64,000 nucleotides of DNA, taken from positions 62,001 through 126,000 of the forward strand of contig NZ_JAUQON010000002.1 in NCBI RefSeq assembly GCF_030580955.1, in the 5' to 3' direction. Of this stretch, positions 27,005 through 35,946 are shown in pieces. Source of the DNA: Hymenobacter convexus (GTDB taxonomy: Bacteria; Bacteroidota; Bacteroidia; Cytophagales; Hymenobacteraceae). Within the stretch, counting starts at the first letter, position 1, and each line of letters begins with the position of its first letter. Made by a program: the position numbers and the translations under genes. Under the pieces are notes generated by a model. The model ran no database searches and had not been told where the DNA came from. It worked only from the letters and a program-made list of their open reading frames with translations.

Positions 27005-28519
27005 GTGAAGCCAGCCAAAGGCCGACGCTCTTCTACTACCTCTCTCAAGCAACCCGTGGCCGTCATCGGTGCGGGCATTGCCGGCATTGCGGTGGCGGCG
27101 CGGCTGGCCGTGGCCGGGCGCGCCGTCACGGTGTTTGAAGCGGGGCCCACGTTTGGGGGCAAAATGCATCAGTTTGCGCTGCCCGGCGGCTACCGCTTCG
27201 ATGCCGGCCCGTCGCTTTTCACCCTGCCGCAACTGGTGGACGACATTTTCCGGCTGGCGGGGCGCACGCCGAGTGACTACTTCCGCTACGAGCGGCTCGA
27301 CCCTATCACCAACTACTTTTTCGCCGATGGCACCCGGCTGCACGCCTGGGCCGACGCGGCGAAGTTTGCGGCCGAAGTGGAACAGAAGCTGGGCACCCCG
27401 GCCACTGAAGTAACGAAGTTTCTGAAGCGCGCCGGCCGGGCCTACGATGCTACGGCGGGCACGTTTCTGCACAAGTCTTTGCACAAGGCCCGCACCTACT
27501 TCAGCCCCGAAACGCTACGCGCCGTGGCCGCCCTGCCGCAGCTAGGCCTGCTGGGCACCATGCACCAGCGCCACGAAAGCGCCTTTGGCGCCGACCCGCG
27601 CCTCGTGCAGCTCTTCGACCGCTACGCCACCTACAACGGCTCCGACCCCTACCAGGCGCCGGCCACGCTGAGCATGATTCCGCACCTGGAGCACGGCATT
27701 GGCGCTTTCTACCCCGAAAGTGGCATCTACGCCATTGCCGAAAGCCTGGTGAAGCTGGCCACCGAGTTCGGGGTAAAATTCCGCTACAACGAGCCGGTGG
27801 AGGAAATCATCACCGCCGAAAAGCGGGTGACGGGCCTGCGCACGGCGCTGGATGTGTACGACTTCGGCCGGGTGGTGAGCAACATGGACGTGGTGCCCAC
27901 CTACCGCCGCCTGCTGCCCCACCAGCCCGCGCCGGAGCGCACGCTCAGCCAGCCCCGCTCCTCTTCGGCGCTGATTTTTTACTGGGGCATCACCCGCGAA
28001 TTTCCCGAGCTGGATGTGCACAACATCTTTTTCTCGGCTGACTACAAGGCGGAGTTTGACGCCATCTTCCAGCAAAAAACGGTGGCCGACGACGTGACGG
28101 TGTACGTGAACATCACCTCCAAAAAAACCCCCACCGACGCCCCGCCCGGCCACGAAAACTGGTTTGTGATGGTGAACGTGCCCCACGACCAGGGCCAGGA
28201 CTGGGCCGCCCTCACCCACCAAACCCGCGCCGCCGTGCTCCGTAAGCTGCGCCAGGCGCTGGGCACCGACATCGCGCCGCTCATTGCCACCGAAAAAGTG
28301 TGGACGCCGCCGGGTATTGCCGCCGATACCTCGTCGTTCGGCGGCGCGCTCTACGGCAGCTCGTCCAACAACGCGCTGGCGGCTTTCCTGCGCCACCCCA
28401 ATTTTTCGGGGCGGCTGGAGGGGCTGTACTTTTGCGGCGGCTCGGTGCACCCCGGCGGCGGCATTCCGCTCTGCCTGCTGTCGGCCAAAATCGTTTCGTC
28501 CTTAATTAATGAGGAGTGA
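27005..28519 (+). CDS. crtD: Phytoene desaturase family oxidoreductase, CrtD-like
   Basis: A 504-residue CrtI-family FAD-dependent desaturase. The N-terminal Rossmann motif VAVIGAGIAGIAVAARLAVA (about residues 18-37) is followed by GGKMHQFALPGGYRFDAGPS and the C-terminal family block CGGSVHPGGGIPLCLLSAKI. Its partner 145 bases downstream is a CruF-type hydratase. That suggests 1-hydroxycarotenoid 3,4-desaturase (CrtD) activity in a pathway to flexixanthin/saproxanthin-type pigments rather than phytoene desaturation. The sequence alone does not separate CrtD from CrtI. The start is GTG at 27005. A family B palindrome separates it from cruF. Confidence 0.85.
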   Translation: MKPAKGRRSSTTSLKQPVAVIGAGIAGIAVAARLAVAGRAVTVFEAGPTFGGKMHQFALPGGYRFDAGPSLFTLPQLVDDIFRLAGRTPSDYFRYERLDPITNYFFADGTRLHAWADAAKFAAEVEQKLGTPATEVTKFLKRAGRAYDATAGTFLHKSLHKARTYFSPETLRAVAALPQLGLLGTMHQRHESAFGADPRLVQLFDRYATYNGSDPYQAPATLSMIPHLEHGIGAFYPESGIYAIAESLVKLATEFGVKFRYNEPVEEIITAEKRVTGLRTALDVYDFGRVVSNMDVVPTYRRLLPHQPAPERTLSQPRSSSALIFYWGITREFPELDVHNIFFSADYKAEFDAIFQQKTVADDVTVYVNITSKKTPTDAPPGHENWFVMVNVPHDQGQDWAALTHQTRAAVLRKLRQALGTDIAPLIATEKVWTPPGIAADTSSFGGALYGSSSNNALAAFLRHPNFSGRLEGLYFCGGSVHPGGGIPLCLLSAKIVSSLINEE

Positions 28520-28530
28520 GCAACAACCAT

Positions 28531-28635
28531 CTGTCATCCTGAGCGCCGCGAAGGACCTTATCACGTTCGCAAAAGTCGAGTCTACGGTATCCCGCTCGAA
28601 CGTGATAAGGTCCTTCGCCGCGCTCAGGATGACGG
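28531..28635. repeat. Intergenic palindrome, family B
   Basis: Perfect 38-bp core arms (GTCATCCTGAGCGCCGCGAA and complement) and a loop of about 27 bases, between crtD and cruF. Both arms have CGCCGCG where other copies have CGCAGCG. Confidence 0.95.
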
Positions 28636-28664
28636 ACGATTAGGCTCATTCTTACTTCAAATAC

Positions 28665-29348
28665 ATGGTTGACCATACCGAGCCGCTTGCGGCCGCCACT
28701 ACTCGCCGGCTCCGCATTGCGCAGGGGCTGGTGCTGCTGTTTCACGTCACGGGCTTTCTGGGGCTGGCTTTTTCGAAGAATCCTGACTTTTACCTGCAAT
28801 TCACACCGCTCACACTGGGGCTTTCGGCCTTGCTGCTGGCGGGGTTTCAGCGGGAGCGCAACGCCAGTTTCTGGGGATTCTGCGTGACGGTGGCGCTGCT
28901 GGGCTTTGCGGTCGAGTTTATTGGGGTGAACAGCGGCGGGCGGCTGTTTGGGCACTACACCTACGGCGACACGCTGGGCTTCAAGCTGTTTGATGCGCCG
29001 CCGTTTGCGGGCGTGCCGCCGCTCATCGGCCTCAACTGGCTGGTGATGACCTACGTGTGCGGCATGCTGGCCAGCTACCTGCCGCTGTCCGAGTTACCCC
29101 GCACCCTGCTGGCGGCCGTGCTGATGGTGGGCTTCGACGCCTGCGTGGAGCCGGTGGCCGGCACCTACGACTTCTGGCACTGGACGGCGAACATCATCCC
29201 GCTCCAAAATTTCCGCGACTGGTTCATCGTGGCCTGCATTCTGCAGATGCTGTTCAACCGGGCCGAATTTCCGAAGCATAACGCGCTGGCTCCGTTTGTG
29301 TACCTCACCCAGCTGTTGTTCTTTTTCCTGCTGGGCGCCGTGCAGTAA
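28665..29348 (+). CDS. cruF: Carotenoid 1,2-hydratase-like membrane protein, CruF family
   Basis: A 227-residue polytopic membrane protein with about six to seven helices and the CruF signature blocks: GFAVEFIGVNSGGRLFGHYTY (split), PLIGLNWLVMTYVCGMLA, DACVEPVAGTYDFWHW and NFRDWF. CruF adds a hydroxyl at C-1' of the acyclic psi end of carotenoids. With the CrtD-like desaturase upstream it would build the 1'-hydroxy-3',4'-didehydro end group found in pigments of pink and red Cytophagales. The two genes point the same way with a palindrome between them. Confidence 0.88.
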   Translation: MVDHTEPLAAATTRRLRIAQGLVLLFHVTGFLGLAFSKNPDFYLQFTPLTLGLSALLLAGFQRERNASFWGFCVTVALLGFAVEFIGVNSGGRLFGHYTYGDTLGFKLFDAPPFAGVPPLIGLNWLVMTYVCGMLASYLPLSELPRTLLAAVLMVGFDACVEPVAGTYDFWHWTANIIPLQNFRDWFIVACILQMLFNRAEFPKHNALAPFVYLTQLLFFFLLGAVQ

Positions 29349-29453
29349 GCGAAAGTACGGAGGAGCTAATTCCGGCATTCGAGTATTGCGGGGAATTAAT
29401 ATGCGCGTTGGTGGGGTTTTCGGGCCTTAATTCGCATTCCTTTCCCGTTTCCC

Positions 29454-30068
29454 ATGCCCGATTTTACGCTTACCGCCGCTTCGCTTGAAGCGGCGATGCC
29501 CATTTTTTACGCCCACGGCCTGCACGCAGCGCCCGATGCGGCCCTGGCGAAGGCGCTACACACCACCGAGCCGGAACTCACGGCGCAGTTTCCGAGCCGC
29601 GAGTTGCTGGTGCACCACACCATTTTGGCCGATATGGAGCGCCAGAAGCGGGAGCATGTGGAATTGTACGCCCAATACCCCACGGCCGTGGAGCGCCTCT
29701 ACGGCCTGCTCCAGCTGGGCCTGCGCGACCTGACGGCCGTGCCCGGCCAGTTTTACGGCGACCTGCAGGCCGGCTTCCCCCAAACCTGGGACGCGGTGAT
29801 GGACCACCTCAACAGCTATTCGGCGCCCCAGCTGCAACAGCTGCTCAACGACGGCATCCGCAGCAAGCTGTTCCGGTCTGATATCAATATTCAGCTGGTA
29901 ACCAAGATATTGATTGAGCAGCTGAACCTGTTGCTCAACCCGCAGGTGTTCCCGCCCGACCGCTACAACATGCGCGAAGTTTTCCGCAGCATCTTCCTGT
30001 ACTACATTCGCGGCATCTGCACCGATGAAGGCGCGCGGATTGCGGCCGAGCATTTTGCCCGGTTGTAG
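29454..30068 (+). CDS. TetR/AcrR-like transcriptional regulator
   Basis: A 204-residue helical protein. The first 50 residues fit a TetR helix-turn-helix domain (ASLEAAMPIFYAHGLHAAPD, AKALHTTEPELTAQFPSREL), in which the usual glycine/serine pattern is only partly kept. A helical ligand-binding region follows and ends FRSIFLYYIRGICTDEGA. The regulated genes are unknown. It lies after cruF and just before an M28 peptidase in the same direction. Confidence 0.75.
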   Translation: MPDFTLTAASLEAAMPIFYAHGLHAAPDAALAKALHTTEPELTAQFPSRELLVHHTILADMERQKREHVELYAQYPTAVERLYGLLQLGLRDLTAVPGQFYGDLQAGFPQTWDAVMDHLNSYSAPQLQQLLNDGIRSKLFRSDINIQLVTKILIEQLNLLLNPQVFPPDRYNMREVFRSIFLYYIRGICTDEGARIAAEHFARL

Positions 30069-30105
30069 GCAGCCCGGCCCCGGCCGGGCCTAACTACTTG
30101 TAGGG

Positions 30106-31833
30106 ATGTATTTATCATCATTGCGCAGTTGGCTGGTGCCGGCTGCGGCGGGCCTGTTGCTAGCCGGCTGCCAGGGCAAAACTTCGTCGGACTCGGAAAA
30201 GGCCTCCCAAACGGTCATCCGCGACGAAACCGTGTCGACCGACACAGCCAGCGTGCCCACCCCGAAGGACGGCATTACGGCGGCGCTACTGGCCAAGCAC
30301 ATTAAGGTGCTGGCGTCGGACGAGTTTCAGGGGCGGCGGCCGTTCACGGTGGGCGAGGAGAAAACCACCAAATACCTGGCGGCGGAATTTAAGAAGCTGG
30401 GCCTGAAGCCGGGGCCTAACGGCAGCTATTTCCAGGCCGTGCCGCTGGTGGAAATTGTGGGCACGCCCGACTCCGTAGCCACTGTGACGGGCAACGGCAA
30501 GAGCCTGACGCTGAAGTACCGCGACGACTTTATGTTCCTCACCGAGCACGAGCAGCCCACGGTTTCTATCAAGAATTCGCCGCTGGTGTTTGCCGGCTAC
30601 GGCGTGACGGCGCCCGAGTACGGCTGGGACGACTACGCCGGCCTCGACGTGAAGGGCAAAACCGTGGTGGTGCTCATCAACGACCCCGGCAACGCGGGCG
30701 ATGACAGTACGATGTTCAAAGGGAAGGCCATGACCTACTACGGCCGCTGGGGCTACAAATACGAGGAAGCCGCCCGCCACGGCGCCACCGGCCTGCTCAT
30801 CATCCACGACACCAAGCCCGCCGCCTACCCCTGGACGGTGGTGCAAAGCAGCAACGGCGGCGCCAAGCTGCGCCCCCAAACCGCCGACCACGGCGCCAGC
30901 AAGGTCTCGCTGGAAGGCTGGATAACGCTGGATGCGGCCAAGCGCCTCTTCACCGCCGCCGGCCAGAACTACGACGAAGCCTACGCAGCCGCCAACAAAA
31001 AAGGCTTCAAAGGCACGGCGCTGGGGCTGAACCTGACCACGACCATCCACAACAAAATCACGCGTAAAACCTCAAAAAACGTGGTGGCCGTGCTGCCCGG
31101 CGCCACCCGTCCCAACGAGTACATCATCTACTCGGCGCACTGGGACCACCTCGGCATCGGCAAGGCCATCAACGGCGACTCCATTCATAACGGCGCGCTG
31201 GACAATGCCAGCGGCTGCGCGGCTTTGCTGGCCATTGCCAACGGCTTTGTGCAAGCCAAGGAAAAGCCCGGCCGCAGCATCGTATTCCTGTCGGTGACGG
31301 GTGAGGAACAGGGCCTGCTGGGCTCGGCCTACTACGCCGCGCACCCGCTGTTCCCGGTGAAGAACACCGTGGCCGACATCAACATGGACGAACTGCTGGC
31401 TTTCGGGCCGATGCGCGACGTGACCATCACAGGCTACGGCCAGTCGGAGTTGGACGACTACGCCCGCGCCGCCGCCAAGGAGCAAAACCGCTACGTCATT
31501 CCCTACCAGCACCCCGAAACCGGCAGCTTCTACCGCTCCGACCATTTCAGCTTCGCCAAAGTGGGCATTCCGGCCCTCTACGCCAGCGGGCAGTACGACA
31601 GCCGTCTGCACGGCAAGGCCTTCGCCGAGCAGCAGCGCAAGGATTTCGAGGAGAAAAACTACCACCAGCCTTCCGACGAGTACGACCCCAGCTGGGACCT
31701 GCGCGGCGCCGAGCAGGACGCCCGCCTGCTCTTCCGCGTGGGCCAGAATCTGGCCGCCGAAACCACGTTCCCGAAGTGGAAGGACGGGTCGGAGTTCAAG
31801 GCGACACGGGAGAAGAGTCGGGCAGGCAAATAA
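30106..31833 (+). CDS. M28 family zinc aminopeptidase lipoprotein
   Basis: A 575-residue exported lipoprotein (lipobox LLAGC, Cys22). An N-terminal segment leads into a PA (protease-associated) domain (about 150-290, VFAGYGVTAPEYGWDDYAGL), followed by the M28 catalytic domain (about 320-560). Zinc-binding and catalytic residues are visible: HWDHLG, ALDNASGCAALL, TGEEQGLLGS (general base and bridging Glu), INMDEL and SDHFSFAKVGIPAL. It probably trims peptides in the periplasm or at the surface. It begins 37 bases after the TetR-like gene. A long palindrome follows. Confidence 0.93.
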   Translation: MYLSSLRSWLVPAAAGLLLAGCQGKTSSDSEKASQTVIRDETVSTDTASVPTPKDGITAALLAKHIKVLASDEFQGRRPFTVGEEKTTKYLAAEFKKLGLKPGPNGSYFQAVPLVEIVGTPDSVATVTGNGKSLTLKYRDDFMFLTEHEQPTVSIKNSPLVFAGYGVTAPEYGWDDYAGLDVKGKTVVVLINDPGNAGDDSTMFKGKAMTYYGRWGYKYEEAARHGATGLLIIHDTKPAAYPWTVVQSSNGGAKLRPQTADHGASKVSLEGWITLDAAKRLFTAAGQNYDEAYAAANKKGFKGTALGLNLTTTIHNKITRKTSKNVVAVLPGATRPNEYIIYSAHWDHLGIGKAINGDSIHNGALDNASGCAALLAIANGFVQAKEKPGRSIVFLSVTGEEQGLLGSAYYAAHPLFPVKNTVADINMDELLAFGPMRDVTITGYGQSELDDYARAAAKEQNRYVIPYQHPETGSFYRSDHFSFAKVGIPALYASGQYDSRLHGKAFAEQQRKDFEEKNYHQPSDEYDPSWDLRGAEQDARLLFRVGQNLAAETTFPKWKDGSEFKATREKSRAGK

Positions 31834-31847
31834 ATCCGCCTAACAGT

Positions 31848-31956
31848 CTGTCATGCTCATCTGGCGTCCACGCAGTGAAGCACCTTATCACGTTGGAACG
31901 GTCTGTTCTGGCGTGATAAGGTGCTTCACTGCGTGGACGCCAGATGAGCATGACAG
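31848..31956. repeat. Intergenic palindrome, variant with 45-bp perfect arms
   Basis: CTGTCATGCTCATCTGGCGT and its complement form perfect 45-bp arms with a 19-nt loop between convergent genes. The outer and inner parts resemble families A and B, but the middle is different in both arms in a matching way. Confidence 0.95.
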
Positions 31957-31973
31957 ATTGGTATTTTGAACTG

Positions 31974-33449
31974 CTATTTCAGCTCCACCAGCGGCGCCTT
32001 CGGGTCCAGATGCCCCTGTTTCTCCAGCAGCTTGGCGGCGGCGGTGAGCTGGGCCGCATCGTGGGCATTGACGAGGATGATGGGGCCGCTGGGACCGGTG
32101 GTGCTTAGCACGAAGCTTTGCTCGGGACGCAGGCGCTGCTTACGCAGGGCAGGCAAGTTGGCGCGCAGGTATTTGAGGGTGGCGGCGTGCTCGCGGGTGA
32201 TGAGGATGACGGGCAGCACCTCGCCACTCTGGGCCCGGCTCAGGGGCTTGGCAGAGTTCAGAATGGGGAATGACGAGTATGTAAACGTGGTGCGAAAACG
32301 GTCCTGGAACGGCTGCACTGCGGCTTGGAAATCGTCGGCGTTGGTCCAGTAAAGGGTCTTGCGAAACAGGTTCACATAGCTGGTGGCAGCCTGCGGAAAC
32401 GTTTGGTCGAAGAGGGCGACGGCTTGGTTTACGAAGGCGCTGTCGATGGTTTGGCCGCGCTCCACGTAGCTCGTCATCAACGGGTAGAGAGCTTTGGCGT
32501 AGCGGCTGACGTAGTCGTCGAAATACCACTCGCCGCTCTCGACTTTGCCGGTTTGCTGGACATAAATCCACTCGCCGGCCACCGTGGCAAAGGCTTCTTC
32601 CATGAGGTTGTAGGCATAGCGGCCGTTGGGCGAGGGGTGGTGCAGGTACCAGCCTTCCACCTGCTGCTGCAAGGCCAGCCGCTGCTGCGCCGAGAGCGTG
32701 TGGCTCATCTCGTGAAATACCACCGCCGTGCCATCCACAAATGTGCGCGAGTTGGGATGGCAGTCGAGCAGCACCAAGTTGCCGGTAGCCGTGGCGTGGT
32801 TGGTGAAAATCAGGCCATTAAAGCCCTGTTTCACATCCAGCTGCGGGGTGAGCAGCACCCGGTACGGCAGCGCATCAGGCCACACGCTGCCGTAGAAAGT
32901 GCGCAGCCGGCCAAACTTCGCCATGAGCTGGCTTTTGGCCAGGAAGTCGGCGTAGGCGGTGCGTAGCCGGCCCAGCTCGGCGGCGTGCGGCTGCCAGGCC
33001 AGCGTGTCGAAGGCGGGCGTGAAGTAGCGGTACACGCTGTCGAGGCCCGCCAGCACCTCGTTGGGCAGCAGGCCCACGGTGCGGCGCTGCAGGTCGGGCA
33101 GGTCCTGGGCGTCGGCGCTGGCGGCCAGGTAGCTGGGCATAATGGAGCCCACGCTGCCCAGGCGCCCGGCTGGATAGCCGTCGCGGTCGAAGCCGGGGTC
33201 ACGGTCGAGGCTTTGGTAGCGGCGCAGCCAGCGCCGGGCGGCGGGCGTGTTGAAGCGGCTGGCCTCGAAGGCCTTTCGGCTGCCCCGGTAGGTATTGTTG
33301 TCGCCCGCCAGCGTTTGCACGAAGCGCACCAGCGCGTGCGTACGGCTCACTTCGACGGTGACGGCCGGGCCGGGGCCGGCGCTTGGTGCCTGTTGGGCCC
33401 AGAGGGAAAAACTTTCCAGCAGAAAAACGAGCAATAGAAACAGCTTCAT
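31974..33449 (-). CDS. Secreted putative HExxH metallopeptidase
   Basis: A 491-residue exported protein (signal peptide MKLFLLLVFLLESFSLWA). It contains HEMSH in VVFHEMSHTLSAQQRLALQQ (near residue 245), a zinc-metallopeptidase HExxH motif, with a possible third ligand in YNLMEEAFATVAGEWIYVQ about 40 residues on (E-E, gluzincin-like). The rest is not assignable by eye to a named family. The start at 33449 was chosen for the signal peptide. The frame extends to 33530 only through the palindrome, which yields the spurious SFAALRMTG peptide seen for family B repeats. It is convergent with the M28 peptidase. Confidence 0.78.
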   Translation of the reverse strand: MKLFLLLVFLLESFSLWAQQAPSAGPGPAVTVEVSRTHALVRFVQTLAGDNNTYRGSRKAFEASRFNTPAARRWLRRYQSLDRDPGFDRDGYPAGRLGSVGSIMPSYLAASADAQDLPDLQRRTVGLLPNEVLAGLDSVYRYFTPAFDTLAWQPHAAELGRLRTAYADFLAKSQLMAKFGRLRTFYGSVWPDALPYRVLLTPQLDVKQGFNGLIFTNHATATGNLVLLDCHPNSRTFVDGTAVVFHEMSHTLSAQQRLALQQQVEGWYLHHPSPNGRYAYNLMEEAFATVAGEWIYVQQTGKVESGEWYFDDYVSRYAKALYPLMTSYVERGQTIDSAFVNQAVALFDQTFPQAATSYVNLFRKTLYWTNADDFQAAVQPFQDRFRTTFTYSSFPILNSAKPLSRAQSGEVLPVILITREHAATLKYLRANLPALRKQRLRPEQSFVLSTTGPSGPIILVNAHDAAQLTAAAKLLEKQGHLDPKAPLVELK

Positions 33450-33472
33450 GCCGCTAAAAGTAGCGCCGAATT

Positions 33473-33593
33473 CGCCTGTCATCCTGAGCGCAGCGAAGGA
33501 CCTTCTCATAACTGCGCGCGGACTGCGCACGATGGAATGACTGTTAACCAGTCAACGTGAGAAGGTCCTTCGCCGCGCTCAGGATGACAGGCG
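33473..33593. repeat. Intergenic palindrome, family B
   Basis: Arms of about 36 bp (CGCCTGTCATCCTGAGCGCA and near complement) with a loop of about 48 bases. The arms differ at one position (GCAGCG against GCGGCG). It lies between two minus-strand genes. Confidence 0.93.
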
Positions 33594-33599
33594 CGTTCA

Positions 33600-34028
33600 T
33601 TACGCCAGTAGCCAGCCCAACAGCGCCGCCCGCGCCGTCCAGGCCAGCGTGCGCAGCCAGTTGGTGCGCGTCAGGCCGTCGATGGCAATGTAGTCAAACC
33701 CCTTTTCCAGCCGATTGTGGAAAGGCACCGAGATGAAAAACGTGGCCGCCCAAATCAGCCCCACCAGCCCCAGGCTCCACCAGCCCGCGCCGCCGGGCAG
33801 CACCGTGCGCCCGGCCCATGCCAGCCAGATGGCCAGGCCCAATTCCACTACCATCGGGGCCATCACCACGTAGCTCATGCGCCGGGTGTGGGCCGCGTGG
33901 AAGGGCACCCACGCCGCTTTTGGCACCAACCCGAAGCTGGGGTAATGCACCACCTGCACCGTCCAGATGAGGCCGGCGAGGTAGGCGGCAGCGGCGAAAT
34001 TGAGCAGAATGAGGGTGTGGAGCGACAT
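33600..34028 (-). CDS. Hypothetical four-helix membrane protein
   Basis: A 142-residue integral membrane protein with four predicted helices (about 5-25, 48-68, 78-98 and 120-140). It has a conserved-looking loop, QVVHYPSFGLVPKAAWVPFH, and a C-terminal EKGFDYIAIDGLTRTNWLRT. I do not recognise a named family, though similar short proteins are common in Bacteroidota. The ATG at 34028 starts the first helix. The longer frame to 34184 would overlap the promoter of the divergent gapN. Confidence 0.75.
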   Translation of the reverse strand: MSLHTLILLNFAAAAYLAGLIWTVQVVHYPSFGLVPKAAWVPFHAAHTRRMSYVVMAPMVVELGLAIWLAWAGRTVLPGGAGWWSLGLVGLIWAATFFISVPFHNRLEKGFDYIAIDGLTRTNWLRTLAWTARAALLGWLLA

Positions 34029-34156
34029 GAGCGAAAAAATAATTTCAAGCGAAACATAGCGGTTTTCGGGCGCCTGCGCGGCACGCAATCGTTCCCGTGA
34101 AAACCGGCCGAAACGAGCGCCCACGGCCAACATTTCCGTACCCATACGCTGTTGCG

Positions 34157-34164
34157 TAGGTTCG
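34157..34164 (+). promoter_or_regulatory. Candidate -7 box of gapN
   Basis: TAGGTTCG, one base off TAnnTTTG, 22 bases before the ATG at 34187. Confidence 0.4.
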
Positions 34165-34186
34165 CACCGCACTTTTTGCCCCAATT

Positions 34187-35821
34187 ATGGCTGTAAGCAC
34201 CGAAAACCTGACCCAACTTTTCCCGCCCGACGCGGCGGCCATTCCCGAAGCTTGGCGCCTGCCCGAGCCCCTGCACCAGCGCGAGTACCTGCTCGACGGC
34301 GAGCTGCGCGAGTGGGCCGGCCCCACCCAGGAAGTGGTGTCGCCCATGTTCGAGCGCCAGCCCGACGGCTCCCTGAAGCCCCGCGTCATCGGCTCCTACC
34401 CGCTGCTCGACGAGGCCGAAGCCCTTAAAGCCCTCGATGCCGCCGTGCGCGCCTACGACCACGGCCGCGGCGAATGGCCCACCATGAGCGTGGCCGACCG
34501 CATTGCCGCCGTCGAGAAATTCACCCGCCTCATCGTGGCCCGCAAAAATGAGATTGTGAAGCTGCTGCTCTGGGAAATCGGGAAATCCACGACCGATTCC
34601 GAGAAGGAGTTTGACCGCACCGTCGACTACATCCGCAACACCATCGACGCCCTCAAGGACATGGACCGCGACTCGTCGCGCTTCACCATCACCGAAGGCA
34701 TCATCGGCCAGATTCGCCGCTCGCCGCTGGGCGTGGTGCTCTGCATGGGCCCATTCAACTACCCGCTGAACGAGACGTTCTGCATGCTTATTCCGGCCCT
34801 GATTATGGGCAACACCGTGCTGTTCAAACCTCCGAAACACGGCGCCCTGCTCCACTACCCGCTGCTGCAGGCCTTCACCGAAGCCTTCCCCAAGGGCGTG
34901 GTGAACACCGTGTACGGCCGCGGCAACACCGTGGTGCCGGCCCTCATGGCCTCGGGCAAGATTGACGCGCTGGGCCTCATCGGCAGCAGCCGCGTGGCCG
35001 ATTCGCTCAAGAAGATGCACCCCAAGAGCAACCGCCTGCGCGCCATTCTGGGGCTCGATGCCAAGAACGCCGCCATCGTGATGCCCGACGCCGACCTAGA
35101 AGTGGCCGTGAAAGAAGCCGTGCTGGGCGCGCTCAGCTTCAACGGCCAGCGTTGCACCGCCCTCAAGATGTTCCTGGTGCACGAGAGCATTGCCGACGAC
35201 TTCGTGGCGCGCCTCGCCACCGAAATCAACAAGCTGAAACCCGGCATGCCCTGGGACGCGGGCGTGAACATCACCCCCCTGCCCGAGCCGCAAAAGCCGG
35301 CTTACCTGGCCGAAGTCATTGCCGATGCCGAAGCTAAAGGCGCCCGCGTGATGAACGAAGGCGGCGGCACCGCCAGCGGCCCGCTGGTGTACCCCGCCCT
35401 GCTCTACCCCGTGAAAGACGGCATGAAGGTGTGGCGCGAGGAGCAGTTTGGCCCGGTGGTGCCGGTGGCCCGCTTCGCCAGCACCGACGAGGCCATCCAG
35501 TACATAATCGACTCCGACCACGGCCAGCAGGTGAGCATTTTCGGCTCCGAATCGGAGGAAGTGGCCAGCCTGGTCGACCAGCTGGTGAACCAGGTGAGCC
35601 GCGTGAACATCAACGCCCAGTGCCAGCGCGGGCCCGACACCTTCCCCTTCACCGGCCGCAAAGACTCGGCCGAGGGCACCCTCTCGGTGTACGACGCCCT
35701 GCGCTCGTTCAGCATCCGCACGGTGGTGGCCACCAAGATGACGGATGCCAACAAGCACCTGCTCAACGAAATAGTGGACGGGCAGGAAAGCAGCTTCCTG
35801 AGCACGCGGTTTATTCTGTAA
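34187..35821 (+). CDS. gapN: NADP-dependent non-phosphorylating glyceraldehyde-3-phosphate dehydrogenase
   Basis: A 544-residue aldehyde dehydrogenase of the GapN type. GapN oxidises glyceraldehyde 3-phosphate straight to 3-phosphoglycerate with NADP, giving NADPH and no ATP. The catalytic cysteine is in FNGQRCTALK (near residue 325). Cofactor and active-site blocks include VVLCMGPFNYPLNETFCMLI and VLFKPPKHGALL, and the C-terminal RVNINAQCQRGPDTFPFTGRKDSAEGTL is characteristic of GapN. The block where other aldehyde dehydrogenases have the general-base Glu (LELGGK) reads LGLDAK here, with Gly at that position. This may be a subfamily trait. The N-terminus is somewhat longer than the streptococcal enzyme (475 residues). 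Confidence 0.9.
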   Translation: MAVSTENLTQLFPPDAAAIPEAWRLPEPLHQREYLLDGELREWAGPTQEVVSPMFERQPDGSLKPRVIGSYPLLDEAEALKALDAAVRAYDHGRGEWPTMSVADRIAAVEKFTRLIVARKNEIVKLLLWEIGKSTTDSEKEFDRTVDYIRNTIDALKDMDRDSSRFTITEGIIGQIRRSPLGVVLCMGPFNYPLNETFCMLIPALIMGNTVLFKPPKHGALLHYPLLQAFTEAFPKGVVNTVYGRGNTVVPALMASGKIDALGLIGSSRVADSLKKMHPKSNRLRAILGLDAKNAAIVMPDADLEVAVKEAVLGALSFNGQRCTALKMFLVHESIADDFVARLATEINKLKPGMPWDAGVNITPLPEPQKPAYLAEVIADAEAKGARVMNEGGGTASGPLVYPALLYPVKDGMKVWREEQFGPVVPVARFASTDEAIQYIIDSDHGQQVSIFGSESEEVASLVDQLVNQVSRVNINAQCQRGPDTFPFTGRKDSAEGTLSVYDALRSFSIRTVVATKMTDANKHLLNEIVDGQESSFLSTRFIL

Positions 35822-35863
35822 GCCGCCCCGCTTCAATCCGGCTCTTTACCTAAGAGCCTAACC

Positions 35864-35903
35864 GATGCCCGAAACAAGCAACTTTATGCTAGTTTCGGGC
35901 ATC
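35864..35903 (+). repeat. Hairpin downstream of gapN
   Basis: GATGCCCGAAAC and GTTTCGGGCATC form a perfect 12-bp stem with a 16-nt loop, about 43 bases after the gapN stop. No T run follows directly, so it is called a hairpin, possibly a terminator. Confidence 0.6.
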
Positions 35904-35946
35904 TGGCGTTTCAGGTTCCTCTTTTCACCTTTTTCCGCTGATTTCT

